Source: Duganella alba
GTDB taxonomy: Bacteria > Pseudomonadota > Gammaproteobacteria > Burkholderiales > Burkholderiaceae_D
Assembly: GCF_009674495.1 (NCBI RefSeq)
Contig: NZ_WKJN01000006.1
Coordinates: 210,197 to 274,196, forward strand
Direction of reading: 5' to 3'
Length of the DNA stretch: 64,000 bases
Shown here: positions 8,840-17,358 of the stretch, piece by piece
How the letters are laid out: the number at the start of each line of letters is the position of its first letter
Numbering within the stretch: position 1 is the first letter of the stretch
Notes under the pieces: model-generated
What the model was told of the DNA's origin: nothing
What the model saw: the letters and a program-made list of their open reading frames with translations, nothing else
The model's database searches: none
Position numbers and translations under genes: made by a program

Positions 8840-10249
8840 ATGGTCAAGATCGGTATTACTGCCCGGCTGTTTCTTTCACTGCTGATCGTCAGCATGCTGA
8901 CGGCGGTCGGTGTCGGCCTCGGCACGCGCTGGAGTTTCAAGCGCGGCTTCCAGGGTTATCTGAATGAAGTCGAAGCGCGCCGCATGGAGGCGATGGCGTT
9001 CGAGTTCTCACGCGCCTACCAGGAGCACGGCAACTGGGACTTCATCCGCAACAATCGCGAGGCCTGGGAGCGCTACACCGGCGCCATCGGCCGCGAACGC
9101 GCCACCTCGCCGCGCCCCGGCGGCGACTCCATCTATTACGCTGTCCCGGACAAAGCGCCACGCCGCCTCGGCCTGTACGACCAGCAGGGCAATCACCTGG
9201 CCGGCAACCTGCAAACCGGCGACGACCTACGCTACCAGCCGGTGCTGGTGGATGGAAAAATGGTCGGCACCCTGGCCGGCGCGCCGCTGCGCGGCTTGCA
9301 GGAAGAAGCCGAACTGACCTTCCAGGCGCAGCAGCAGCGCGACAGCCTGTTCATCGGCCTCGGCACGCTGGTGCTGGCCGCGCTGGCGGCGATGCTGCTG
9401 GCGCGCAGCTTCGTGGCGCCGACGCGGCGCCTGATCGCCGCCGCCTCCAAGGTCGCCGCCGGCGACTACGGCGTGCGCGTGCCGCACGCGCAGCGCGACG
9501 AGCTCGGCACGCTGGCGCGCAACTTCAACATCATGGTCGCCACGCTGGAAAGCAACGAGGCGCTGCGCCGCCACTTCATGGCCGACATTTCGCACGAATT
9601 GCGCACGCCGCTGTCGGTATTGCAGGCCCAGCTGGAGGCGATGGAAGACGGCATCGAACCGATCGACGCCAGCAGCCTGAAGGCGCTGATGGACGAGGTG
9701 ACCACGCTGAGCCGGCTGGTGGACGACATGCGCCAGATCACGCTGTCCGAAGTGGGCGCCTTCGATTACCGCCGCGAGCCGCTCGACCTGGCGGCGCTGC
9801 TGCACAGCGAAATCCAGAAATGGAGCGAACCGCTGGCGCAGGCCGGCATGGAAATCGTCCTCGACAGTCCTGCCGCGATGCCGGTGCAGGGCGACACCGT
9901 GCGCCTGCGTCAGTTGCTGCGCAACCTGTTCAACAACACGCTGCGCCACGCGGAAGGCGCGACCCAGTTGAGCATCAGCCTGCACGTGATGCGCAGCCAG
10001 GCCGTGCTGATCCTGGCCGACAACGGCCCCGGCGTCAGCGACGCCGGCCTGCCGATGCTGTTCGAGCGCTTCTGGCGCGGCGACCGCGCGCGCAGCCGCA
10101 CCACCGGCGGCAGCGGCCTCGGGCTGGCGATCTGCCGCAGCATCGTCGAGGCGCACAGCGGCAGCATCAGCGCCATGCACACCCATACCGCCATGCCGCG
10201 CGGCCTGACCATCCGCATCACGCTGCCCTTGTCGGGAGAAGCCGCATGA
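8840..10249 (+). CDS. BaeS-like membrane sensor histidine kinase
   Basis: 469 residues. A transmembrane helix at about 7-27, a periplasmic sensor region of about 130 residues, a second helix ('LFIGLGTLVLAALAAMLLA', about 170-190), a HAMP domain, a dimerisation domain with phospho-acceptor His252 in 'DISHELRTPLSVLQAQLEAM', and an HATPase domain with N box 'LLRNLFNNTLRHA', 'DNGPGV' and 'GSGLGLAICRSIVEAH'. Overall it resembles BaeS/envelope-stress kinases. The gene overlaps its response regulator by ATGA. The signal is unknown; being followed by a periplasmic dehydrogenase operon suggests an oxidisable periplasmic compound or envelope state. The start has no clear Shine-Dalgarno. Confidence 0.88.
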   Translation: MVKIGITARLFLSLLIVSMLTAVGVGLGTRWSFKRGFQGYLNEVEARRMEAMAFEFSRAYQEHGNWDFIRNNREAWERYTGAIGRERATSPRPGGDSIYYAVPDKAPRRLGLYDQQGNHLAGNLQTGDDLRYQPVLVDGKMVGTLAGAPLRGLQEEAELTFQAQQQRDSLFIGLGTLVLAALAAMLLARSFVAPTRRLIAAASKVAAGDYGVRVPHAQRDELGTLARNFNIMVATLESNEALRRHFMADISHELRTPLSVLQAQLEAMEDGIEPIDASSLKALMDEVTTLSRLVDDMRQITLSEVGAFDYRREPLDLAALLHSEIQKWSEPLAQAGMEIVLDSPAAMPVQGDTVRLRQLLRNLFNNTLRHAEGATQLSISLHVMRSQAVLILADNGPGVSDAGLPMLFERFWRGDRARSRTTGGSGLGLAICRSIVEAHSGSISAMHTHTAMPRGLTIRITLPLSGEAA

Positions 10250-10926
10250 ACGCGCCACATGTGCTGGTGGTGGAAGACGAACAACGCCTGGCGCGGCTGC
10301 TGGTCAGCTATCTGCAGGCGGCCGGTTACCGCGCCAGCGCGCAGCACGACGGCCTGTCGGTGCAGGCCACGGTGGCGGCCGGCGATGTCGACCTGATCCT
10401 GCTGGACTGGATGCTGCCCGGCATGGACGGCCTGAGCCTGTGCCGCGCGCTGCGCGCCAACAGCGACATTCCCATCATCATGATGACGGCGCGCGCCCAG
10501 GAAGAAGACCGTCTCGACGGCCTGGACAGCGGCGCCGACGATTACATCTGCAAGCCTTTCAGCCCGCGCGAAGTGGTGGCCAGGGTGCGCGCGGTGCTGC
10601 GCCGCCGCCCGGCCGGCACGCCGACGCCCGGCTTGCAGATCGACGACCAGGGCATGCGCGCCTTTGTCCACGGCACGGAACTGGCGCTGACGCCGGTGGA
10701 ATTCCGCCTGCTGAAACGTTTGCGCGACGCACCCGGCAAGGCCTTGTCACGCGATGACTTGCGCACCTGGGTGTATGAGGACCGGCGCATCGTGCATGAC
10801 CGCACGATCGATACGCATGTGAAGAACCTGCGCCGGAAACTGGAAGAAGCTGGCCTGGCCGAAGCGATTTCGGCCGTTTACGGGGTCGGCTATCGGTGGG
10901 AAGCACGCAGCGCGCAGCAACCCTGA
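10246..10926 (+). CDS. OmpR/PhoB family response regulator (BaeR-like)
   Basis: 226 residues: receiver domain with acidic pocket 'VVEDEQ', phospho-acceptor Asp54 in 'LLDWMLPGMDG', switch Thr in 'MMTARAQEEDRL', and conserved Lys in 'DDYICKPFSPREVVARV'. A winged-helix DNA-binding domain follows ('LTPVEFRLLKRL', 'DRTIDTHVKNLRRKLEE', 'YGVGYRWE'). Start at the ATGA overlap with the kinase stop shows translational coupling. It is the cognate regulator of the BaeS-like kinase. The next gene begins only 21 bp after its stop, so it may share an mRNA with the dehydrogenase genes. Confidence 0.9.
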   Translation: MNAPHVLVVEDEQRLARLLVSYLQAAGYRASAQHDGLSVQATVAAGDVDLILLDWMLPGMDGLSLCRALRANSDIPIIMMTARAQEEDRLDGLDSGADDYICKPFSPREVVARVRAVLRRRPAGTPTPGLQIDDQGMRAFVHGTELALTPVEFRLLKRLRDAPGKALSRDDLRTWVYEDRRIVHDRTIDTHVKNLRRKLEEAGLAEAISAVYGVGYRWEARSAQQP

Positions 10927-10947
10927 AGTCAAACAGAGGAGAAGAAA

Positions 10948-11676
10948 ATGTCTGACGACACACAGTCGCCATCCCGGCGCAATCTTATCAAGAGCATGGT
11001 GTTCATCCCGATCGGCGCGGCGGCCACCACCGGCGTGGTGCGCGCACTGTCGCCGGCCACCGCCGCCGACGCCAACGCGCCCGAGGGCAAGCCGGACGCC
11101 TACACGCCGGCTTTCTTCAACCAGGTCGAGTGGAAGTTCCTCAACGCCGCCGTGGACCGCCTGATTCCGCATGACGAGCACGGCCCCGGCGCCATCGAGC
11201 TGGGCGTGCTGGAATTCCTCGACCGCCACATGCAGACGCCCTACGCCACCGGCGACATCTGGTATATGCAAGGCCCGTTCGTCAAGGCCGCGCCGGAGTT
11301 CGGCTACCAGGGCAAGCTGGGCCTGCGCGACATCATCCGCGTCGGCATCAAGAACGTCGACGGCTATTGCGCCTCGCAGTTCGGCGGCAAGGCGTTTGCC
11401 GATCTGGACCGCAAGCAGCAGGAGGAAATCCTCAAGGGCTGCGAAGGCGGCAAGCTGAAGCTGGAAGACATTTCGGCCAAGCTGTTCTTCACCAACCTGC
11501 TGAATGAAGTGCGTAACGGCTACTTCGCCGATCCCAAGCACGGCGGCAACAAGGGCATGGGCTCGTGGAAGATGATCGGCTATCCCGGCATGCGTGCCGA
11601 CTATCTGGACTGGGTGGAAGTCCGCGACAAACCATATCCGATCGGCCCCGTCGATCTGGCTGGACGCAGAGGTTAA
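10948..11676 (+). CDS. Gluconate 2-dehydrogenase subunit 3 family protein (Tat-exported small subunit)
   Basis: 242 residues. The N-terminus 'SRRNLIKSMVFIPIGAAA' is a twin-arginine (Tat) signal, which would carry the folded flavin subunit as a partner across the membrane. The body has the features of gluconate 2-dehydrogenase subunit 3: 'FFNQVEWKFLNAAVDRLIP', 'GAIELGVLEFLDRHM', 'LLNEVRNGYFADPKHGGN', 'SWKMIGYPGMRADY'. A strong GAGGAG ribosome-binding site precedes the ATG. It forms an operon with the GMC oxidoreductase (4-bp gap) and the cytochrome c. In this family the subunit acts as a chaperone/escort and small subunit of a three-part membrane-bound dehydrogenase. Confidence 0.9.
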   Translation: MSDDTQSPSRRNLIKSMVFIPIGAAATTGVVRALSPATAADANAPEGKPDAYTPAFFNQVEWKFLNAAVDRLIPHDEHGPGAIELGVLEFLDRHMQTPYATGDIWYMQGPFVKAAPEFGYQGKLGLRDIIRVGIKNVDGYCASQFGGKAFADLDRKQQEEILKGCEGGKLKLEDISAKLFFTNLLNEVRNGYFADPKHGGNKGMGSWKMIGYPGMRADYLDWVEVRDKPYPIGPVDLAGRRG

Positions 11677-11680
11677 GACT

Positions 11681-13456
11681 ATGAGTATCGTAAAAAACAA
11701 AGTAGACGCCGTCATTGTCGGCATGGGCTGGACCGGCGCCATCATGGCCAAGGAACTGACCGACGCCGGCCTGAGCGTGGTGTGCCTGGAACGCGGCCCG
11801 GACCGCGACACGCAGCCGGACTTCGCGTATCCGCGCGTGGTCGACGAGCTGGAAGGTTCGGTGCACCGCAAGTACCTGCAATCGCTGTCGAAGGAGACGG
11901 TGACCATTCGCCACAACATGAGCGACACGGCCGTGCCGTATCGCCAGATGGGCTCGTTCAAGCCGGGCACCGGCGTTGGCGGCGCAGGCAGCCACTGGTC
12001 GGGCTGCCATTTCCGCGCGTTGCCGGAAGACTTCAAGGTGCGCTCCAACGTGGAACAGCGTTACGGTAAGAAATTCATCCCGGCCGGCATGACGATCCAG
12101 GATTTCCCGGTCACCTATGAAGACCTGGAACCGCACTTCGATCACTTCGAATATGTCTGCGGCACCTCCGGCAAGGCCGGCGTGCTGAATGGCCAGAAGG
12201 TCGAAGGCGGCAATCCCTTCGAAGGCTCGCGCTCGCGTGAATTCGCGCTGCCGCCGAACCCGAACTACCTGGGCGCCGAGATGTTCTACAAGGCCGCGCG
12301 CGAGATGGGCTACCACCCGTATCCGATTCCGGCATCGAACGCTTCCGGCCCGTATGTGAATCCCTACGGCTGCCAGATGGGACCGTGCAACTTCTGCGGC
12401 TTCTGCTCCGACTACGGTTGCCTGAACTACTCCAAGGCCAGCCCGAACGCCTGCATCATGCCGGTGCTGCGCGGCCGCAAGGGCTTCGAGCTGCGCACGC
12501 TGGCGCAAGTGTTGAAGGTCAACCTGACCGCCGACAAGAAGAAAGCCACCGGCGTCACCTATCTGGATGCGCAAGGACGCGAGACCGAGCAGCCGGCCGA
12601 TCTGGTGGTGCTGTGTGCATTCTCGCTGTTCAATGTGCACCTGATGCTGTTGTCGGGCATCGGCGTGCCGTATGACCCGGTCAGCAACACCGGCACCATC
12701 GGCCGCAACTACTCGTACCAGAACTTGAACCGCGTTTCGCTGTTCTTCGATGAAACCGTGCACGCCAACCAGTTCATGGGCATCGGCGGCGGCGGCACCA
12801 CCATCGACGACTTGAACGGCAACCAGAACGACAGCACCAAGTCCGGCTTCATCGGCGGCGGCCTGGTCTGGGCGCGCCAGCCGGGCGGCGGTCCGGTGCG
12901 CGGCATTGCGACCGCGCCGGGTGTGCCGAACTGGGGCAGCGGCTGGAAGAAGGGCGTCAAGGAGGCCTTCCGCCATTCGTTCTACTACGAGGTGCAGGGT
13001 TCGTGCATGTCCTACCAGGACGCCTACCTGAGCCTGGACCCGACCTACAAGGATGCCTTCGGCCGTCCGCTGCTGCGCATGACCTTCGACTGGCACGACA
13101 ACGAGGTCAAGGCCTCGCAGTACCTGGTGGAGAAAGCGTCGGACATGTGCAAGGTGCTGGGGCCGAAAGCCATCAAGGGCGACGCCAAGAAGGACGGCGA
13201 CCACTACAACGTGACGCAGTACCAGTCGACCCACACCTGCGGCGGCGCCATCATGGGCTCCGATCCGAAGACCTCGGCGCTGAACCGCTACCTGCAGTCG
13301 TGGGATGTGTCGAACGTGTTTGCGCCGGGCGCCAACGCCTTCCCGCAAAACAACGGCTACAACCCGACCGGCATGGTCGGCGCGCTGACCTACTGGTGCG
13401 CCAAGGCGGTCCGCGAGCAGTACTTGAAAAACCCGGGCCCACTGGTCCAGGCTTAA
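11681..13456 (+). CDS. GMC-family FAD dehydrogenase, large subunit (gluconate/sugar dehydrogenase type)
   Basis: 591 residues. The N-terminal FAD-binding motif reads 'VDAVIVGMGWTGAIMAKELT', and a GMC-type C-terminal domain has 'QSTHTCGGAIMG' and 'FAPGANAFPQNNGYNPTG'. It catalyses oxidation of a polyol, aldose or sugar acid in the periplasm. A cysteine cluster at C231, C236, C239, C242 and C247 resembles the 3Fe-4S-binding stretch known from Burkholderia FAD glucose dehydrogenase, which passes electrons from FAD to the cytochrome subunit. No signal peptide: export would ride on the Tat signal of the small subunit. The start at 11681 has a GAGG site. Substrate (gluconate, glucose, sorbitol or another) cannot be decided. 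Confidence 0.9.
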   Translation: MSIVKNKVDAVIVGMGWTGAIMAKELTDAGLSVVCLERGPDRDTQPDFAYPRVVDELEGSVHRKYLQSLSKETVTIRHNMSDTAVPYRQMGSFKPGTGVGGAGSHWSGCHFRALPEDFKVRSNVEQRYGKKFIPAGMTIQDFPVTYEDLEPHFDHFEYVCGTSGKAGVLNGQKVEGGNPFEGSRSREFALPPNPNYLGAEMFYKAAREMGYHPYPIPASNASGPYVNPYGCQMGPCNFCGFCSDYGCLNYSKASPNACIMPVLRGRKGFELRTLAQVLKVNLTADKKKATGVTYLDAQGRETEQPADLVVLCAFSLFNVHLMLLSGIGVPYDPVSNTGTIGRNYSYQNLNRVSLFFDETVHANQFMGIGGGGTTIDDLNGNQNDSTKSGFIGGGLVWARQPGGGPVRGIATAPGVPNWGSGWKKGVKEAFRHSFYYEVQGSCMSYQDAYLSLDPTYKDAFGRPLLRMTFDWHDNEVKASQYLVEKASDMCKVLGPKAIKGDAKKDGDHYNVTQYQSTHTCGGAIMGSDPKTSALNRYLQSWDVSNVFAPGANAFPQNNGYNPTGMVGALTYWCAKAVREQYLKNPGPLVQA

Positions 13457-13468
13457 GGAGACGACGAC

Positions 13469-14815
13469 ATGAGCAATGTTAAAAAAGGAATCGCGGTCGT
13501 CGCGGCGGTGGCGGTGGTTGGCGTGGTGGCTGCATTCGCCTATGCCAAGCAGGCGACTGCCACCAAGGACATCGGACCGGGTGCGGAGAATCTGGCCACG
13601 CCTAGCGCGCAATTGATCGAGAAGGGCCGCTACCTGGCCGTCGCGGCCGACTGCGTGGCTTGCCACACGGCGCCGAAAGGCCAGCCGTTTGCGGGCGGCC
13701 TGTCGATGGCGACGCCGATCGGCGCCATCCACAGCTCCAACATCACGCCGGACAAGGCCACCGGTATCGGCAACTACAGCCTGAACGACTTCGACCGCGC
13801 CGTGCGTCACGGTATCGCGCAGTCGGGCGACACGCTGTATCCGGCGATGCCGTATCCGTCCTACGCCAAGGTGACCGACGACGACATGCGCGCGCTGTAT
13901 GCGTATTTCATGCACGGCGTGCAGCCGGTGTCCAAGCCCAACCTGGGGCATGACATCGCCTGGCCGCTGTCGATCAACTGGCCGCTGGCGATCTGGCGCA
14001 AGACGTATGCGCCGGCTGTTGAACCGCTGGTGTTGAGCAAGTACCAGGGCGAAGCGCTGGCGCGCGGCGCTTATCTGGTGCAGGGCCTGGGCCATTGCGG
14101 CGCCTGCCACACGCCACGCGCATCGACCATGCAGGAGCTGGCGCAGGACGAGTCGAACCCGGCTTACCTGTCCGGCGGTCCGGTGATCGATGGCTGGCTG
14201 GCGGTAAACCTGCGCAGCAATCCGGCTGGCGGCCTCGGTCGTTGGACCGAGCAGGACATCATCGATACGCTGAGCAAGGCACGCAACGCGCATTCGGCGG
14301 TGATCGGCACGCCGATGGCCGATGTGGTTGCGCACAGCACGCAGGAGATGTCGCCGGAGGATCTGAAGGCCATCGCCGTCTACCTGAAGTCCCTGACGCC
14401 GGGGCCGGATGAGAAGGCGCGCTATGCGGTCAGCGATGTCACGGCCAAGGCCTTGAAGGCGGGGCATGACGACACGCGCGGTGCGCAGCTGTATCTGGAC
14501 AACTGCGCGGCCTGCCACCGTTCGGATGCGACTTCCAACGCCAAGGTGTTCCCTGCGCTGGCTGGCAATCCGAGCGTGCTGTCGGATGATCCGACGTCCT
14601 TGATCCGCCTGGTGCTGGCGGGCAGTTCGCTGCCTTCCACCAAGGGCGCGCCATCGGCGCTGGGCATGCCGGGCTTCGCCTGGCGTCTGTCGGACGACGA
14701 GGCGGCGCAGCTGGTTACCTTCGTGCGTCAGAGCTGGGGTAACCAGGCGTCCGCTGCGGATGCCGGGCAGGTGGCCAAGATCCGCAAGCTGGTCGACGCC
14801 GAAGCGAAGCACTAA
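13469..14815 (+). CDS. Triheme cytochrome c subunit of the GMC dehydrogenase
   Basis: 448 residues with a signal or anchor helix ('GIAVVAAVAVVGVVAAFAYA') and three CxxCH heme c sites: CVACH, CGACH and CAACH, spaced about 145-150 residues apart, as in the cytochrome subunits of gluconate, alcohol and sorbitol dehydrogenases. It would pass electrons from the FAD/Fe-S subunit to ubiquinone or a terminal oxidase. Third gene of the dehydrogenase operon, 12 bp after the GMC gene with an AGGAGA ribosome-binding site. Its last 101 bp overlap the antisense PEP-CTERM gene. Confidence 0.92.
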   Translation: MSNVKKGIAVVAAVAVVGVVAAFAYAKQATATKDIGPGAENLATPSAQLIEKGRYLAVAADCVACHTAPKGQPFAGGLSMATPIGAIHSSNITPDKATGIGNYSLNDFDRAVRHGIAQSGDTLYPAMPYPSYAKVTDDDMRALYAYFMHGVQPVSKPNLGHDIAWPLSINWPLAIWRKTYAPAVEPLVLSKYQGEALARGAYLVQGLGHCGACHTPRASTMQELAQDESNPAYLSGGPVIDGWLAVNLRSNPAGGLGRWTEQDIIDTLSKARNAHSAVIGTPMADVVAHSTQEMSPEDLKAIAVYLKSLTPGPDEKARYAVSDVTAKALKAGHDDTRGAQLYLDNCAACHRSDATSNAKVFPALAGNPSVLSDDPTSLIRLVLAGSSLPSTKGAPSALGMPGFAWRLSDDEAAQLVTFVRQSWGNQASAADAGQVAKIRKLVDAEAKH

Positions 14816-15476
14816 GCAGCAAGGCCGCGAGTCCCGCCAGCAGCAGCAACGCTGGCGGCGGCTCCGGCACCACGGCCGCGCTGATGGTGAATACCTCCAG
14901 CGCGGCCAATTCCATGTTCGGCGCGTCCAGCGTGCCGTCGACGATGGAGCGCCCGCGATTGGCGGCGCCGCCATACGACCATCCCCCCAATGAAAATACC
15001 TGCGACAGATCGGCGGTGACGCCAAGGTCCGGCCCCAGCGGCATGGCGCCGAAGGTCGGGCCGTCAAAGTAGCGGTTGTAGGTTTGCACCGGGCCGCTCT
15101 GGCGCCACAGCACATCGTCGCTGAGGTTGAAGATGAAGGCGCTCCAGTCGCGTGGATCGGCGGTGTAGTGGGCGCCGTTGCTGCTGTCCCAGCTTTGGGG
15201 ATTGTAGCCGCCGATGAGTTTCCAGCTGCCGTCGCCGGCCCGCGCGCGCATCAGCGAGAAGGTCGGTCCCTGGTTGTCGGCCGCCGCGTGGAAGTCGACG
15301 CCGATGTCGCCTGGGTCTTTGCTGTAGATATTGGTCAGCGTCAGGCTGCCGTCGCCAAGCCAGTGTTCCAGCGTGCCGAGGTCGCTCGTACCCAACAGCT
15401 GCGAGCCGCCGACGATGACGCCGCCCTGTGCCCACAGCGGCAGGCACAGCAGTGCAATCGCCAGCAGTCTGTTCAT
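14715..15476 (-). CDS. PEP-CTERM-anchored protein with TLD-like domain
   Basis: 253 residues: signal peptide ('LLAIALLCLPLWAQGG'), a domain with 'SWKLIGGYNPQSW' and 'DWSAFIFNLSDDVLWRQ' as seen in PEP-CTERM-anchored TLD proteins, and a C-terminal sorting signal 'VVPEPPPALLLLAGLAALLL' followed by an Arg cluster. Such proteins are exported, cut by an exosortase and found with exopolysaccharide. No exosortase is in the window. Odd point: the end of the hydrophobic segment, the RRR cluster and a further tail of about 25 residues are read from DNA antisense to the end of the cytochrome c gene (14715-14815). PEP-CTERM proteins normally stop just after the basic cluster. Confidence 0.8.
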   Translation of the reverse strand: MNRLLAIALLCLPLWAQGGVIVGGSQLLGTSDLGTLEHWLGDGSLTLTNIYSKDPGDIGVDFHAAADNQGPTFSLMRARAGDGSWKLIGGYNPQSWDSSNGAHYTADPRDWSAFIFNLSDDVLWRQSGPVQTYNRYFDGPTFGAMPLGPDLGVTADLSQVFSLGGWSYGGAANRGRSIVDGTLDAPNMELAALEVFTISAAVVPEPPPALLLLAGLAALLLSASLRRRPACGSWPPARHPQRTPGYPSSDARR

Positions 15477-15577
15477 CGGTCACCTCCGCCTGTCCAGTGT
15501 AGGCGGTGGCTTGCGCTGCCGCGCGCCGCTTTGCGTGCGGCCTGCGGCGGCTCAATGATGCGGCGGATTACGGGAAC

Positions 15578-16474
15578 TTATTCCAATGACTCCGCCAGCA
15601 TGTCGGTGAACACGCGGATCTTCGAGGCGCCACGGCGGTTGGCCGGGTACACCGCGTAGATGCCGACGTCCATCTCGCCGGGATTGGCCTGGTATTCGGT
15701 CAGCACGGCCACCAGCTTGCCGTCCGCCAGATCCTGCTGGATCAGCCAGCCCGGCAGCAGCGCCAGGCCGAGGCCGCCCAGCGCGGCCTGGCGCAGCATG
15801 TCCGAGTTGTTGACGTGCAGGCTGCCGCGCACTTCCACTTCGGTGGCCAGGTCGCTGTTGCGCAGCCGCCAGGTCGAACGGCTGGCGCCGTAGGCGAACA
15901 GCAGGCAGTTGTGCTGGCCCAGATCGTCCGGCGTCCGCGGTGCGCCGTGCGCGGCCAGGTAGGCCGGGCTGGCGACGATGTGGCGCTGGTGGCCGGCCAG
16001 CTTGCGCGCGATCAGGTTGGGCTGCTGCTCCGGGTTGCCGATACGGATGGCGACGTCGATCGCTTCATCGACCATATTGGTCAGCGCGTCGTTGAGGCGC
16101 ATGTCCAGTTCCAGCTTCGGATAGCGGCGCGCCAGTTCCGGCAGCAGCGGGGCGATGTAGCGGATGGCCAGCGTGACCGGGGCGGCGATGCGCAGCACGC
16201 CGGCCGGTTCGGCGTCGCGCCCGGAGGCGGCATCGTCGGCTTCGTCGAGCGAGGCGAGGATTTGGGTGGCGTGGTCGAAGTAGCCGCGGCCGCTGTCGGT
16301 GAGGGTGATGCTGCGCGTCGAGCGGTTCAGCAGCGGTGCGCCGATGCGCTGTTCCAGCGCGTCCACCAGCCGCGTCACCGAGGAGGTGGCCACGCCAAGC
16401 TGGCGCGCGGCGGCGGAAAAACCGCCGTTGCTGGCCACCAGGCAAAACGCTTTCAATTCGGCAAATCTATCCAT
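15578..16474 (-). CDS. LysR family transcriptional regulator
   Basis: 298 residues from the ATG at 16474, which has a TAAGG site; a TTG at 16492 would add six residues. N-terminal winged helix 'MDRFAELKAFCLVASNGGFSA'-type with 'LGVATSSVTRLVDALEQRIG' and 'LLNRSTRSITLTDSGRGYF', then the periplasmic-binding-protein-like effector domain ('GVLRIAAPVTLAIRYIAPLL'). It belongs to the CrgA/AaeR-like group with short linker. It is divergent from the TauD-type dioxygenase gene across a 101-bp gap, which is the usual layout for a LysR regulator and its target. Confidence 0.88.
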   Translation of the reverse strand: MDRFAELKAFCLVASNGGFSAAARQLGVATSSVTRLVDALEQRIGAPLLNRSTRSITLTDSGRGYFDHATQILASLDEADDAASGRDAEPAGVLRIAAPVTLAIRYIAPLLPELARRYPKLELDMRLNDALTNMVDEAIDVAIRIGNPEQQPNLIARKLAGHQRHIVASPAYLAAHGAPRTPDDLGQHNCLLFAYGASRSTWRLRNSDLATEVEVRGSLHVNNSDMLRQAALGGLGLALLPGWLIQQDLADGKLVAVLTEYQANPGEMDVGIYAVYPANRRGASKIRVFTDMLAESLE

Positions 16475-16538
16475 GTATTGCGCCTTACGCAAAGGTGTGT
16501 GCGAATTTGCCCATATTATCAGCAGAACGCGGTGGGAT

Positions 16539-16544
16539 TATAGT
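16539..16544 (+). promoter_or_regulatory. Putative -10 element of the dioxygenase gene
   Basis: TATAGT lies 32 bp before the dioxygenase start in the divergent LysR/dioxygenase gap. No good -35 is found 16-18 bp upstream, consistent with a promoter that needs an activator such as the adjacent LysR protein. Confidence 0.35.
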
Positions 16545-16575
16545 GATTTCATACTTAAATTGCTTTGGAGGTTGT

Positions 16576-17358
16576 ATGAATATCACCCCGCTCCCTGTAG
16601 GTTTTGGCGCTGAAATCGATGGTTTCGATATGCGCGAGGCTGATGACAGCATGGCTGAACAGCTGCGTGCCGCGCTACTGCAATATGGCATGCTGGTGAT
16701 TCGCGGCCAGTCGTTCACGCCGCCGGAGCAGATCGCCGCCAGCCAGCTGTTTGGCAGCCTGGAGACTTTCCCGACCATGCGCGGGCAGTTGAACGGCTTG
16801 CCGGAGATCTTCCGCGTCGCCAGCCGGCCGGAGGATGGCCATGTCGAGGTGGGTCGCTACTGGCATTCGGACGGTTCGTTCCGCGAAGATCCGACGCCGA
16901 TCAGCTTCTGGTATTCGGAAGTGCAGTCGGAGGAGGGCGGCGACACGCTGTTCACCGACTTGCAGCGGGCGTATGCCGAGTTGCAGCCGGAGATACAGCA
17001 GGAATTCGCCGGCCTGACGACGGCGCACCGCAATGGCGTGGTGCATCCGCTGGTGCTGCGTCATCCGAAAACGGAGGTGCCGGCGCTGTACCTGAACATC
17101 GGCCTGACGGCGGGCGTGCTGGGCTACAGCCCCGACCATTCGCGCGCGCTGATGGAAGCGGTGGACCGTCACTACTCGCGTGACGGCGCCACCTACCGCC
17201 ACCACTGGCTGCCGGGTGACGTGGTGGTGGCCGACAACCTGCACGTGGCCCACAAGGCAACGCCGATCACGCCGCAGACGCGCCGCATCCTCAACCGCAC
17301 CACCATCCGCGCCGACGGCGTCATCTGGGCGAATGGTGTGCAGAAACAAGCCGCTTAG
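16576..17358 (+). CDS. TauD/TfdA family Fe(II)/2-oxoglutarate dioxygenase
   Basis: 260 residues from the ATG with GGAGG just upstream. The iron-binding facial triad is visible: His and Asp in 'YWHSDGSFRE' and the distal His in 'NLHVAHKATPI'; the 2-oxoglutarate-binding Arg is in 'TRRILNRTTI'. Family enzymes hydroxylate taurine, alkylsulfonates, aryloxyalkanoates or similar small acids with decarboxylation of 2-oxoglutarate. The N-terminal 'MLVIRGQSFTPPEQ' fits TauD. No sulfonate transporter is adjacent, so the substrate is open. Regulation is probably by the divergent LysR gene. Confidence 0.88.
   Translation: MNITPLPVGFGAEIDGFDMREADDSMAEQLRAALLQYGMLVIRGQSFTPPEQIAASQLFGSLETFPTMRGQLNGLPEIFRVASRPEDGHVEVGRYWHSDGSFREDPTPISFWYSEVQSEEGGDTLFTDLQRAYAELQPEIQQEFAGLTTAHRNGVVHPLVLRHPKTEVPALYLNIGLTAGVLGYSPDHSRALMEAVDRHYSRDGATYRHHWLPGDVVVADNLHVAHKATPITPQTRRILNRTTIRADGVIWANGVQKQAA

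Noticed and set aside
11489..15115. 1208-codon open frame on the minus strand
   Set aside because: Antisense to the three dehydrogenase genes; no domain, ribosome-binding site or natural composition.
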